Origin: Cenococcum geophilum 1.58
Lineage: Eukaryota > Ascomycota > Dothideomycetes > Gloniales > Gloniaceae
NCBI GenBank assembly: GCA_001692895.1
Contig: KV748179.1
Location: 4,291,222 to 4,355,221, forward strand
Reading direction: 5' to 3'
DNA length: 64,000 nucleotides
The position numbers were made by a program, and so were the translations under genes. Below are positions 30,601 through 41,929 of this stretch, piece after piece. A model generated the notes under the pieces. The model worked only from the letters and a program-made list of their open reading frames with translations, ran no database searches and was not told the origin of the DNA. Every line of letters starts with the position of its first letter. Positions within the stretch are counted from its first letter, which is position 1.

Positions 30601-33497
30601 TTTCTCTCTCTTTTAACGATTGGAGAGATTGGAGATGTCTCGCGAGGACCTCGAATACCTTGTCTAGCGTTGGCAAATCTTGAAGCCAGCATTTTACAAA
30701 TGCGAAGAGCCCCGTACCTTCTTCCGCCAGAGCATCCAACAGCAAGAGCAGCGGTCTTGTTAAGACAGATTGGAAACCTCCCGTTGGTGGTGAAAGTTCC
30801 GGGATTGTTGTAGTCCCGCTAGAGCGTCTGGAAACGGTGCTACCACGTTTCTCCGTCTGCAAGCTTTGTTCATGTATTGTGTGTGTCCATAAAACAGCAA
30901 GCCGTCGACCCCGACCAGCTAATTCAATAGGGTCGTTTTCTTGGGATGATTGCCCAGGGGAAACCATGAGCGTTGTAATAGCCGCTTCCACCAAACGGCC
31001 CGAGGAAGATATCGAATGCAGTTGCCAAAGACAACGAACAGCTTCAACATGGTATTTTGGGTTGAAAGGTGAGAGGTAATGCCAGATCAGGGCAATGAGA
31101 GGGTGGAGCAAGTCGGGAAGCTCAGTAGCGCTGACGTAGGGATTCGAGGTATTAGCAGTTTGCAGTGCGGATAGTACTGAGGTAATGGCGACAAGACATG
31201 GAAATGGCAGGGTTTCTTTTGGCCTGGTGGGAGAAGAATCCGAGAGGACCTGGTGGAAGACGAACAAGAGATCGATATCGTGTAACGAACTCTGATCTTG
31301 CAGCTTGTATATCAGAGTTGCAAGAATTCTAGCATAGAGCTCAGCCATGCTCTGAGACGACTCTGATCGGAGGGAAATCGCAAATAGTGAGCCGGCTTCA
31401 TGCAAGCAGAGCTGTCCCAATGTATGCACATCGAATGGAGGCTCAGAAAAATCGAGATTGCCGTGAGATTCAATATAAAAGGAGGTGATCTTGCTGGTAA
31501 TTTGGTCTCCTTTGAGGTCGGGGGCTTTTGAGGTAGGCTCTTTCGTATTATTCTGCTGCTGGAGTAATGCCCGTTCCGGGATGAGTTGTATAAGGGAATC
31601 TGCAATATCATATGCTAAAGTCGAAATATCTTCTGCCGAAGCCTTCTCTTCCACATTTTTGCCAGCATATTTGTTGAGCATTACCAGCACCGACAAGGCC
31701 ACTAAAGGCATATGGTGCATCAACATCTCTTCTTCCCTAACATTGAAACGACCCAAGATAAATTTAGCCAGTCTCAACTTCCGCAGGGCATCGTCGTGTT
31801 TCGAGGCATCTGATCTCAGGGCCGATGTGACTAGTTCCACAAGCTTTCCCCAGATAAGCCCACTCTCCACGCCGTCGAAAAACACACTAGCACTTCTCAT
31901 CACCTCGTCAAGCTGCTCTTTACTGGATGTCTCACTATAGATCTGAACACTCTGGAGCGCAGGAATAAATATCTCGGGAACAATCAAACCACCTACCTCC
32001 CAGCGATCCATTAATGACAGACATATACGGAATGGCTTAGATCTATCGGCTGGGAGAGGGCTAGGCCGTTGGATCATTTTCATGATGCTCCGAGTCAACG
32101 AGCGAAGACCGTACTGTGAAAAATAAGCTGCATGATGTGAAGAAACATCAACCCCAGCACCTTTCATGTCTTGAGTAGGAGACGCAAGAGGCTCGTTCGC
32201 GTCGGCCCCTGCTGAAGGCTCAGGCCCAAGAAACCATGTCCAGAGTCTTCGATTCAGGCTCATATCTCTACGTGAAACCACACCTGCAGCTGCAGCAACC
32301 AAACGCTCCAAGTCATCGTGGCTGATTCTCTCCTGTAGTACTGGCGAGTCAAGAGGTAAGTGGCTAACTAAAAGGTCAAGAAATCCTCGTTGAATTAGTA
32401 GTTGGGAATCCGAAAGCCCTGCGGCGAAACAACGAATAAGCAAACCTGGCTCTGGCGAGATTGCAGACTCCGCTTCATTTGACAATTTTTCAGGCGCTGT
32501 GGATTTCTCGGTTGAGATAGAGCCGCGCCGATTCCGTATCCCAAACTTCGGTAGACGACGGACAAGGAATGCAAGAGCCCCTTGTCTCCTCGAAGGATTG
32601 GTAATAGTAGCCAAAAAAAAGCATTGCCAATAGTGTGATGCTGTTCCATCAGCTTTTGTCTCATCATGGGTATCCGGTGATACAGTAACTGCCTGTCGTA
32701 ATTTATCAAGAGCCTGTACCATACGCTCAAAGTCTTCACCTGTCTCTTCTTCCAGGCCCGGAAGCAGGCACAGTATAATCGCTTTTAGGGCAGGTCGGAG
32801 CGCATAGCTATCCAAGGTCAAGATATAATTCTCCAACAGTGAGAGAAATAATGGTCGAACAGACAAGGAGGCGAAGGAGAGGACCGGTGCCAGACCGGGA
32901 AAATACAGGCTGAGGTCCCGACTCAGCGCATCTTTCTAGAAGTGGTGTCAGTTTTTGGAGAATCAGGGGAATGCATTGAATAAATATGCAGTAGTGTATA
33001 CCCCAATGACTGAAAATATGTATGAATAAACCTCAAGAGCTTTCTGGTGAACCCCGGAGGGAAGCGTGGGGTTCAAGCATTGTGCCAACCGAGTCGCGAC
33101 AGTAGTGCTGTGTGGTATTATAGGAATGTCTGAGGGATGCGCTTGGATTGCCTAAGAATAAATAAACTTAGCTAGTTTTCTTGAATCTTTACCTAGAGAA
33201 ATATAGACCTTCAACAAGCGCGCGAGGAAAGAAATATAGTCAGCCCATTCCTGCTGGGCGGTATCGAACAAAGACAAGGCGCGTTCCACTCCGGACGCAT
33301 ATCTTCGGTAGCTTCGGTCCTTTTTGTAAAGGGCTAAAGAGAAAAAAAATTGTTAGCTATGACCATTTCCAACAGGGCATACACCAAACGTACATACCGT
33401 CCTCGACAGTTCTTCGAGGCGCTCTTAGTACTGGTGAAGAACGTCCTGAGCTTGTAGGAGAGTGTGATTGCAGATTGGAAGCAGGATCAAGAGACAT
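27619..33497 (-). CDS. DOP1: DOP1/Dopey family protein
   Basis: Five exons on the minus strand (33497-33398, 33333-33209, 33151-33002, 32935-28976, 28926-27619) join in phase to about 1,880 residues, the usual size of fungal Dopey proteins. Introns are 64, 57, 66 and 49 nt. The Dopey N-terminal domain is plain: YRRYASGVERALSLFDTAQQ, EWADYISFLARLLK, RLAQCLNPTLPSGVHQK, DLSLYFPGLAPVLSFASLS, then HYWQCFFLATITNPSRRQGA. The middle is helical and rich in Leu, and the C-terminal region ends in a domain with LGIAAFEATYGMGV. DOP1 works with Mon2 and the Neo1 flippase in Golgi/endosome trafficking; the Aspergillus homologue DopA affects development. The Met at 33497 is followed by a short Ser-rich leader, as in homologues. 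The gene is intact. Confidence 0.93.
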
Positions 33498-33785
33498 GCT
33501 GCGCTTGACCATAAATTGGAACTATGAAGAGTGGACTCTTAAGCCGGCGCATCCTTGTCGTCATTTGTATAAAGGTGTTAAAATGGTGCCTTGCGCCATC
33601 CGCATACGTACTCACAGCGGAGTACACATTATCACGATCGGCGCAGTTTTCATACCAGGTGGCGCCAATGCCAGACGCAGGAACCCTTCACTGTATCACC
33701 AACATGTACCACCGAAAACTATTCCTACGAATGCAGTCGAGTATATCCTTCTACTAATGCGATACGAGAATTATATCTGCCTAAT

Positions 33786-34148
33786 ATGAATCCTTCAACG
33801 ATGGTATATCAGCCTCGAGAAGCTCCGGAAACAAGTCACGAAGCTAACAAATATCCCCAGGAACCTCAGACAACTGCGGCTTCCCCCCAACACCCTAATG
33901 AACCCCCACCATCCTACGACGACGCAACCAATTCAGCTTCAGCTCCTCTCCTGGTTGGCCCTCCACCAAATTATGGGACTCAACAAGCCTATACCGATGC
34001 CGACGAATCTTCAATGAGTAGCCACCCCGAAGAGTCAACAAGGGTTTTACCTGAGTGGATTGGCCAAGGCCTCGTTGTCCTCTGCTTTCTAGGCCTCCTC
34101 TATGGCTTTTGGAGTGTTGTGAATGAGCCAGACTTTGTCTATCGATAG
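33786..34148 (+). CDS. Small PPxY tail-anchored membrane protein
   Basis: 120 residues from the Met at 33786. It carries two PPxY motifs (PPSY near 41-44, PPNY near 60-63) in a Pro/Ser/Thr-rich cytosolic part, then one hydrophobic segment (about 95-112) and a ten-residue tail ending DFVYR. PPxY motifs bind WW domains of Rsp5/Nedd4 ubiquitin ligases, and small membrane proteins of this layout often serve as Rsp5 adaptors. This role is inferred. The frame stays open upstream to 33591, so an extra 5' exon is possible. It is divergent from DOP1 with about 290 bases between starts. Confidence 0.6.
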   Translation: MNPSTMVYQPREAPETSHEANKYPQEPQTTAASPQHPNEPPPSYDDATNSASAPLLVGPPPNYGTQQAYTDADESSMSSHPEESTRVLPEWIGQGLVVLCFLGLLYGFWSVVNEPDFVYR

Positions 34149-36811
34149 AGACTGAACAAATATGTTCTTGAAACCGCTATGACAGCATGCGTAATACTAC
34201 GCCAGAAATTCCTTAAGGTTTAGACAGGACCTTCCAATTAATCTGTAATATTCGAAAAGCCCTCAAAGATCTTCAACTTCGAGTCGCTAGAGGAAGTCAG
34301 GCACTCGATGAACACGGACGGAGAGGGGTTTCGCTTTACGGAATAGCTACAGCTACAGCCACTTGGAGATAAAGATAAGGAGATTTCATCGTGCCCAGCA
34401 AAGCCGGAGACCCCAATTGTAAAGTCATTCATCGATATGAAACGGACGATATAGTAAAAGAGATCTCAGGACAGCACGGCCGGTAGTCCTCACTACAGCA
34501 GAGCTATTCCGCTTACACAAAACACTGACGAATTTCACCTCTTAATCTCATAGGTTCATGGGGCTTTTCGTCTTGTTTGTTTCCTTAGTCGCAACAGACC
34601 CACAGCTGGCCATTTTGTCTCTGGAATTTTTTGGGAAGCCGGAAGGTCCCCAACCTCAGGGGCTTTCGCTTGTGCCGTAATGGGTACTGATTCTAGGTTT
34701 ACGGAAGTGGAGACAAGCTGTTCATTCCGTAGGACAAGAATACTTTCGTTATCGCAACCTACCCAATACGTGGCAGCAGTGAATACTCAGGTCGCCTGCC
34801 GTGTTCGTCGAGCATTACTAGCTTCATCTCATAGATCGACGGTATCCCACTCGAGCGTTCTATTCGGAGTGTGGGCTATTCTAATCCAGACAGCCTGCTA
34901 ACGCCGAAGGCAACATTGTATTCTACTCATTTTCTCTGAATATTCCATCAGTTGCAATTCATGACGAATCTTCCACTTCCAAATTTCAAGGCTAGAAAAG
35001 TGACTGTAAATTTGAGATGCTCGGACTTACCGCAAATCTGTTTACCTGGCTAAGGCCTTCAGCATCACCATCTTGTGAGTTCCATTACGCAATGCATAGC
35101 TCCGCTGAGATGTTCTTAAAGGGTTTAAAGTCGGGACAAAAGACTCAATAGAAACCAGTGGCAAGTTTTCGCAACACTGAAACGCGAACATCTAGAGTTC
35201 TTTCCTGTAAGAACATACTGTTCTTCATTATAATGTTCATCTAGAGAGCATACTCGTCAACCCATTAAGTCGGTCTTGATACGTCGGAGCATTTGCGGAT
35301 TACGTAGCACTCGACGTCCGCGGTAAAGCACATTACCTATGGATTAACGAGATCATGTTTACAGTATCTCCGTAAATACAATTATGCATACGCGTCTTTA
35401 TAATTCTTTTCCAGTTTTGTTCCTCGCCCCGCCCAACACCACGTCACCTAGAAAGCTGCCGCTATGATTCAAACTCTTCCGGCCTAAAAGGTTCCACAAT
35501 AACTAGCTCCACTTTCATGTCTTCCAGGTTAATTCCAAATACTAACGTCGCTTGCATATCTCATGGGCTCTGACGTATGGTGAGAAGCAGAAAGGCTAGG
35601 GCGATGGAGAAGAGAGCATATTTCAGTTGAGCAGCTTCTAAAGATCCTCGGGCGAAATGCCTCCAAGACGGAGTCTACGCCATAGGCATTGGAGATGAGA
35701 AATTCGATTCACTCAAACCCGGACACACGGAGAGCTAGTTTGAGAGATATGACGGAAGCGCCGTACTAGAATAACAACATTGTATTAGAAGCATGGGATA
35801 ACGATTGCTAAACAGCCGTATGTCGACTATGAAAGAGCATGGAGCAAAATTCCGGCGAATACAAGGAGTCTTTCCGTAATAATCGTTCAGCAGTTGCTAC
35901 ATCGGGGTTTTAGGATGTAAAACAGTTGATCAACAAAGCCAGAACTTTTACGGAAACTTACAAACGCATCCCGAATTCTTGGTCGGCATACTCTCACACG
36001 GGCTACCGAAATTCCGTTTCCCTTCAAGTCCCATCACCTGAATACCAGACTGAGGATCTGTTTTCGGAACCGATCTAAGACCAGAGGCTCAGACAAAACT
36101 CCAAGACACTCTTGATCTCGAACTTCAACATCATTCAGCCACCATGATCCAAATTACAAACCCGTCCCTTCCATCTTTAGATCTCTCTCTCAATCACACC
36201 CCTACCTCCAGCAAAACCAAACATCACCCACCGCCGCCACCTAACCCAGAAATACAACCACAAGACACAGCCCTATAGTCTCTCCCTATCCTTACCGCCT
36301 TCTCGAATACGAGCAGGATCTACACGTAACACCGGCGGCGTCGGGAAGCAAACACTCCGATCTGCGAATCGCGCAGGTACGTCCCCCTCGCAGCAGCAGA
36401 TCCCACGACATGATCTCAGCGTGGTGAGACTCGCCACTAGGGCTGCGAATCTTACAAGCCCCGCGTGCCAGAGCGGGGCTGTGTGGGTAGCGGGGCGAAT
36501 GGAGGGCCTGAATTCGCTTCGTGCTTACGGACGATGTTTTTCTGGACAAGAAGCACTGCGAGGGGAGGGAAAGCAAAACTTTATTTGGACGCGCACGCGG
36601 AGGCTAATTGCGGATATCTAATCTTGTATTACACTAATGCTTCCACTTGTGACAAGCTATTCTTGGGTATAGTGTGGAGTATAATAGAGGAAAAACAGGG
36701 CGTGTCAGATCCCTCCCCGCACTTAGGCCGGAACAAGAATATGCCAGATGTAAATAGCCGCCACGAACGTCGGGCTAGTGGGAGTTGGTTCAGCCCTTTT
36801 CAGCCCTCATT
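34149..36811. other. 2.7-kb intergenic region with a few weak open frames
   Basis: No firm gene. Two weak candidates exist: a minus-strand frame at 34238-34432 (64 residues, Ser-rich), and a plus-strand stretch at about 36278-36621 reading YRLLEYEQDLHV and, after a gap in frame, CQSGAVWVAGRMEG. Neither has a good start codon or splice signals. Confidence 0.35.
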
Positions 36812-37800
36812 CTAGCGTCTCAGCGCTCCCACCGCCATTTTGCTGCTGAAGTAGAAGAGGTCAATGGGGTAGGTGTATGCTGCGACGAAGTGCTCGTAGT
36901 CCAGCACCACCCTCTCGCCGCCGATCCCGTCGTAGCGCGCCGCGATGGCTTTGTAGTACTGCATCATGTCGCGCTCGCGGGCCTCGTTCCCCCCCTGGTT
37001 CCCATCCCCATCTCCATCCTCCCTAGCCCGCGCGATTCGCACCACGTCCAACCTCCGCTCGAACTCGCACAAGACGACCCCAAACCCGCCCTCAATGCGA
37101 ACAAACCCGTCGACGCGCTCCTCCCACTCTTGCGCCGCGAGCTCGCACAGCCCCGCCGCCGCCGCGAGCAGGATGCAGTCCTGCGAGTCGAGGATGCCGT
37201 TAGCCGTCTTGCCGGCGGACACGCCGTCGATATAGAGGAGGCGTAACGGGCGCAACGCGGCGTAGGTGTGCAGGAAGCCGGCGCGGACGTCATCGTCATC
37301 GTCGCCGCCGCCCCCTTCTCGAGCTCCTGGCTCTTCTTCGCGCTGGGCGGGCTGGACGAGATGTCGCTACGGATGCTGTTGGGCTGCCAGCGCGGGACGG
37401 GGCCGTGGTGCTGGTGCTGGTGCTGGTGCTGGTGCCGGTACTGCTGCTCCACTCCCCCTCTCTCATCTCGTCTCCGCTGCCTTCGAAGCCTGCGGAGGCG
37501 CCATCGCCATCGCCATCGCCTCCCCCGGGTGGCCGCCGCGGCCGACCGTGTCGGGGCCTCGCGAACAGCAGCGTGTGCTCGGGCTCAAAGGCCAGCCAGT
37601 CCATGGCGGTGACGGGCTCGCGCTGGTACGTGCCGTGGTACAGCTGGGTGCCGTGGGGCACGGAGGCCAGGGAGAGGGACATGCCGCTGTGGTTGAGCGA
37701 GGAGCCCCATTGGCGCAGCGAGGAGTGGATTGCGTTGAAGATGTGGTTGGCGTTGCGGAGGGCGGAGGTTTGCAGCGGGGAGAGAGCGGGATGGGCGTGT
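36812..37800 (-). CDS. Uncharacterised fungal protein with a low-complexity centre (structure unresolved)
   Basis: Two conserved-looking parts. The N-terminal part (37800 to about 37540) reads ALRNANHIFNAIHSSLRQWG, SGMSLSLASVPHGTQLYHGT and MDWLAFEPEHTLLFARP. The C-terminal part (37310-36812) reads GFLHTYAALRPLRLLYIDGV, SAGKTANGILDSQD and VDGFVRIEGGFGVVLCEFE. I recall this pair of blocks from unnamed secreted-type proteins of filamentous fungi; no function is known. Between them is a Gly/Asp, Ser/Thr and His/Gln-codon repeat region where the two parts are in different frames, so an intron I cannot define or a frameshift must lie at about 37290-37450. The 5' end is also unresolved: the frame is open above ATG 37682 to about 37800, and a CAG acceptor there suggests an upstream exon. 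Confidence 0.55.
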
Positions 37801-38126
37801 GCTAGCTGAGGGCTGCTTGGGGGCGGGGAGGAGGAAGGCCTAGGTTAGGGGTGTGAGGGGTATGGGTTGGGTTCTGAGAGTTTGATTTTATTTTTATTCT
37901 TCACAGGAATTTAAAAGAGTTGAGATTTTGGCATTGGTTCAATGGCTTTGAGATGTGGAACTGAGAGAAATCATTTTGCGGTAATTAGGTTTATGATAGG
38001 AGACTTGACGACTAGAAGACGAAAGGGGCAGACTAGCTTTATCACTGCGTCGTCCACCTACCTTTAGACAAGTTGAAGAGATAGGAAATGCTATCGTGAC
38101 GCGTCAGCCCGAACATCATTGTTGAG

Positions 38127-38170
38127 ATCTCTCTTTCTCTCTCTTTTTCTGTGTGTATGTGTGTGTATAC
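38127..38170. repeat. CT/TTTC then TG microsatellite
   Basis: A TCTC-type tract runs directly into a TGTGTATGTGTGTG tract. Simple sequence. Confidence 0.7.
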
Positions 38171-38792
38171 AAGAGCACGCATGTGGTGTTCTGAGCACAG
38201 TGGATTGCGAAGCAGCAGAAAGTCGTGGGCGCACCATGACCTGGCTAAGCGATTCCCTCGTGCGTGGGGCGGCAAAGCAAGTGAGTAACTCACAGCATGT
38301 TTATTTATGAGGCATTTGTAATTTAAACGCAGCTTAGTAGAGGGAGTGAGGTCTACTAAAAGACATGCATAGACTAGCAGCAATAAAGATTAACTTTTCG
38401 CGCTGCGTGTTATTATTATATATGCTCGCTGCGCCGCTGCCACAATCTGACGGTGTCCCGTGTCTGCATGTTGCATACTTGGCCGTCAGCGTCGAACCAT
38501 ACCGTAAACCTGATACGTGGGAAGATGTTAACTTCTAGGTGAAGGGACATACCGCGTTTTGATTTGGCCTCTAGCCAGAGACGGGATACCCACCGGTCGG
38601 TATTGAAGCCGCGATAGCTTCGAGCTCAAACTATCCTCCGCCTTGATTGGTTGGTCGAAGTCACAGAGACGCTACCAAGGAGAGGAGGATTTTCATCCTT
38701 CAAAGCTGTTAACTTGCTCTCCTCAAGCACTAGTCCCCGCAAGCCGCACATTGCCCCTGGCATAGTCAACCCCAGCCCCGCAGATACTGTCT

Positions 38793-38815
38793 CAGCAGCA
38801 GCAGCAGCAGCAGCA
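38793..38815. repeat. (CAG)7 microsatellite
   Basis: Seven perfect CAG units followed by CA, outside any supported gene. Confidence 0.8.
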
Positions 38816-40984
38816 ACAAAGTACCGCAGAAGCACGGCGAAGCCATGCAGGTACAAGTGCGAACGAGCTGCAAAGGGGAAGATTCCGGTTGACAAAGCCT
38901 TCTCGTTGGGCGTCTGCACGGCGTGGGGAAAGCGGGTTAGAGCGATCGCGATGTGTGGCGTGAGAATTCGTCCAAGCTCGCACGACGTGTGGAGATGCGC
39001 AGGAGCTGTGCGTCTTCCGAAAAGACGGGGCCTAAATGGACGTTTCAAATGCCGCACGCAGGGTGCGACTTTTATTTCAACGGCCGCAGTGTCTCATATA
39101 CCAGAGTTATATTTCGAACGGGGCCTAGCGTTCCGGTTTGCATGTCCGTGCCGAAGGGCTATGCTACGAGCTACTGCGTTGTAGGTGTCTATAATAGAAG
39201 CGGCGCTGTAAATTCCTGTCTTATCTGTATAGGACTTAGCAGTGAACGGTAGGGCGCATGCAGGATTCGCGGCGCAATGTCCAAGACACTGGGGTCCGAT
39301 TAATGCAATCGGAAAGTTTTTGACTCGTGGACGTGCCCCAAGGTGAAACGTAGCGAAGAAGAAAACAGTCAGTCTAAGCAAAAAATAGCGAGACCAGCCG
39401 CTGAAACGTGGCACCGACGCGACGTTGGTGGGCAGGGTGAGGAGACAGACGGGGCGAAGTTGAGCGAGCTGGCCATGTTGCCGTGGTGCCATGGCGCCAT
39501 GGGGGTTTGTTCCGGTGACTCTCTGGCCGGAGGGGAGGGCGACATGTGGTGATGTCGTTCGCCTATCGAAACGGGCTGGAACGATCGTGGAAGAAGTTAC
39601 ACATCCCCCTCTCATAACCCCCCTCATACCCTCGTTGGCGACGACCGCCTTGATTGGAACCAGCGTTGGTCCCTGCTGTCCATCATTCCAGTACCTTGGC
39701 CAAGACGTAGCACTCTGCTGCGCTCTGTTAGGCTCTGGCAGGTTCTGGCGGGCTCTCATGGCCGAGACGATGCGAGTGAGATGTGCGGAAAGATGGATGC
39801 ATCCGACAGCCCAACAGCGCGGTGACAGGCGTCCATGGTCGCGACGAGCGGAATAGCGAGGCTACACGCCTGGGCCATTCGTTGCCCTGCCGCCCTGCTG
39901 CACTGCTGTTTGCTTGTCCATCGCTTGCCCATCACTTTGCCATCAACCGCTTCTCTGGGTGCTACTGGTCATCCCGTCCAGTGCCCCGAAGAATGGGGCA
40001 AAGTTGCGGCAACACGTGGGTGCACCGCACGCAAGCTTTGGAAAAACTTGGGTGAAGAATCGGAGCTCCGCTGAAGCAGCAATGTCCCGTTCGAATGTCT
40101 GACATCTCTTCCGACCCAGCTGGAAAGAGAGCGGGAGAAAAATGGTTGACGAAAGCCAGCCCTGGGCCCGAGCGGCTTGCACGGTTGCTGCGAAGAGACA
40201 GCCATAGGGCGGTCTGACCGTCCTGTCCTGGCTGCTTACACCTCAGCCACCAACCAGACAACACGGGCAATGCAGCTGCAGCAGCATCTCCAGCCACTGC
40301 ACTGACGGCTTATCTTGCCGAGGCTCCTTCTCCGGCGCTAGAACCACTCGTTCCGCGCTTCCATTTAACGGCTTTCTGGGGTATAACCACTCCCTGTCAG
40401 CCCTGTCACCTCCATCTGCAAGGCCCCCCACTAGCTATTCCCGCTTCAGGGCAACATCCTCGATGCGATGAAGATCGGCGTGGGACAATCCGCCGGTCAA
40501 AGCATCATCACCATTATATAAGAAATCTAAAAATTGTGCGAGCTTAGTATGGCTGCTTGAATCTGCGAATAAGAAAAGCAAAAACAAAAATTTGAGCCCC
40601 CCTGCAGCACATTTCACACCAATGAACTGGAGGAAAATGAACGCCTTGATTGATTCGTCTGCTTTCTCTACGATGCTGCCTCTCTTCGTGCCTCCCCCAT
40701 GCCGCTAATCAAATCCCGTCTGATATCCCCTTCTATTATGCAATTTCCAAAATCCTTACTGGCGCCCATTTGCCAGCAATCGACGCCGGCGCCATTGTAC
40801 AATGTGCAGAACATGCCCGAAAATAAAAAAACGCCACCGGCGCACCTCTTTCACAAGAAAGTCGGCCGTATGAAGACAGTCATAAACATCATGAATCGTG
40901 GTGACGAATAAAAGAGTCCAACCTGAAACCTCCCCTGAAATGAACGACTGGAAAAAAATTGGGACTATACTTCGAGACAGCTCC

Positions 40985-41929
40985 TCATACAGAGCCCGTG
41001 TGCTTGGTTGGTGGCCGAGAGTTCTTTAGATGTATCCTCTTGACATGATCCCTCTAAATCCATAATCAGTAAATAATTAATTAAATAAAAATTTAAAGTC
41101 TGAAAATATAGTTTGAACTTACCATGTTGTCAACTCTGCTGAAAACTCGATCGCACCCACTCCACTCGCAAATCACTCCTGGGTTGTGCTTCGCTTCGTG
41201 CCTTGCGAGGTCTTTCTTGCTGGAGAATCCGCCTCCTGTTGACTGTGGGCAGCCCTCGTGTCGGCAGAAGAAAGACTTGGTGTGCCGTTTATGGTGTTTT
41301 CTTAAATCGCACCCTCGCGTGAAGACAGCTCTCGACGTGCAGCCCGGGTAGGCGCATGTCCATGTGCCGTTCTTGTTGAGATATCCATAAGCTCGGAGGT
41401 CCTGTGCGCTTGGAGATAGGGACCGCGAATAGCCGTTCACCGACCCATCATCTTGCGTGCTTCCTGGATATGCTCCTATTGATGAATCCGAAGGAGACCT
41501 CGACGCTCGCGTTTCTCCCACCTGGCCGGAAATTACTGCGGACCCTACAGGAAGCTGTTGCGTAGGCACCAGGTTTCCGGTTGCCGGAGGATATGTCGAA
41601 TACCCCATGTGGCTCTGCGCCATCTGGGTTGGCTGTGACCAAAGTGACTGCTGACCATAAGTTGAACTCATGCTCGGACTCGAGTAGTGTTGAGCGTAGT
41701 ACTGTCCAGCGTGGGGATGTCCCATGGGCGACCTCTGCGGCATATGGTGAAGAGGCGGAGAATATATTGTGCTCGGTGGCGACTGGCAGGTACTTGAAGG
41801 GAACAAGTATTCATCCTGACCCATCAGAGCCAGTTCGGCTTCCGCTGAGAGGAACGTCATAGCTGGGCAGCTGTGATCAAAAGCTAGGTCGAACGGGCTA
41901 AGTCGATACGAACTCTTAGCGAGATACAA
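40985..41929 (-). CDS. C2H2 zinc-finger transcription factor
   Basis: Exons 41929-41123 and 41053-40985 join in phase (GTAAGT donor, TTTAG acceptor, 69-nt intron) to about 291 residues. The first 170 residues are rich in Ser, Pro, Gln and Tyr, as in activation regions. The C-terminal third holds three finger-like units: CAYPGC...H-x3-H (CDLRKHHKRH), FCRHEGC...DLARHEAKH, and CEWSGCDRVFSRVDNM completed by RDHVKRIH from the second exon. The first finger starts TWTCAYPGC, typical of fungal C2H2 factors. A nuclear DNA-binding role is inferred; the regulon is unknown. The start may be the Met at 41929 or that of MTFLSAEAELAL at 41860. About 3.6 kb of gene-free DNA lies upstream, suiting a heavily regulated gene. 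Confidence 0.82.

Larger units (their letters stand above)
37801..40984. other. 3.2-kb intergenic region
   Basis: No recognisable gene. Overlapping frames on both strands between 38600 and 40300 are of similar length on each side and have no consistent protein character. Two microsatellites lie inside (listed separately). Confidence 0.4.

Noticed and set aside
36278-36621. Plus-strand protein-like stretch (YRLLEYEQDLHV, later CQSGAVWVAGRMEG)
   Set aside because: The two parts need a 17-base gap to join, too short for an intron, and no start codon lies in frame.
38651-39184. 177-residue plus-strand frame containing the (CAG)7 tract as an Ala run
   Set aside because: No conserved motif, and similar-length frames exist on the other strand at the same place. 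No splice or start context supports it.
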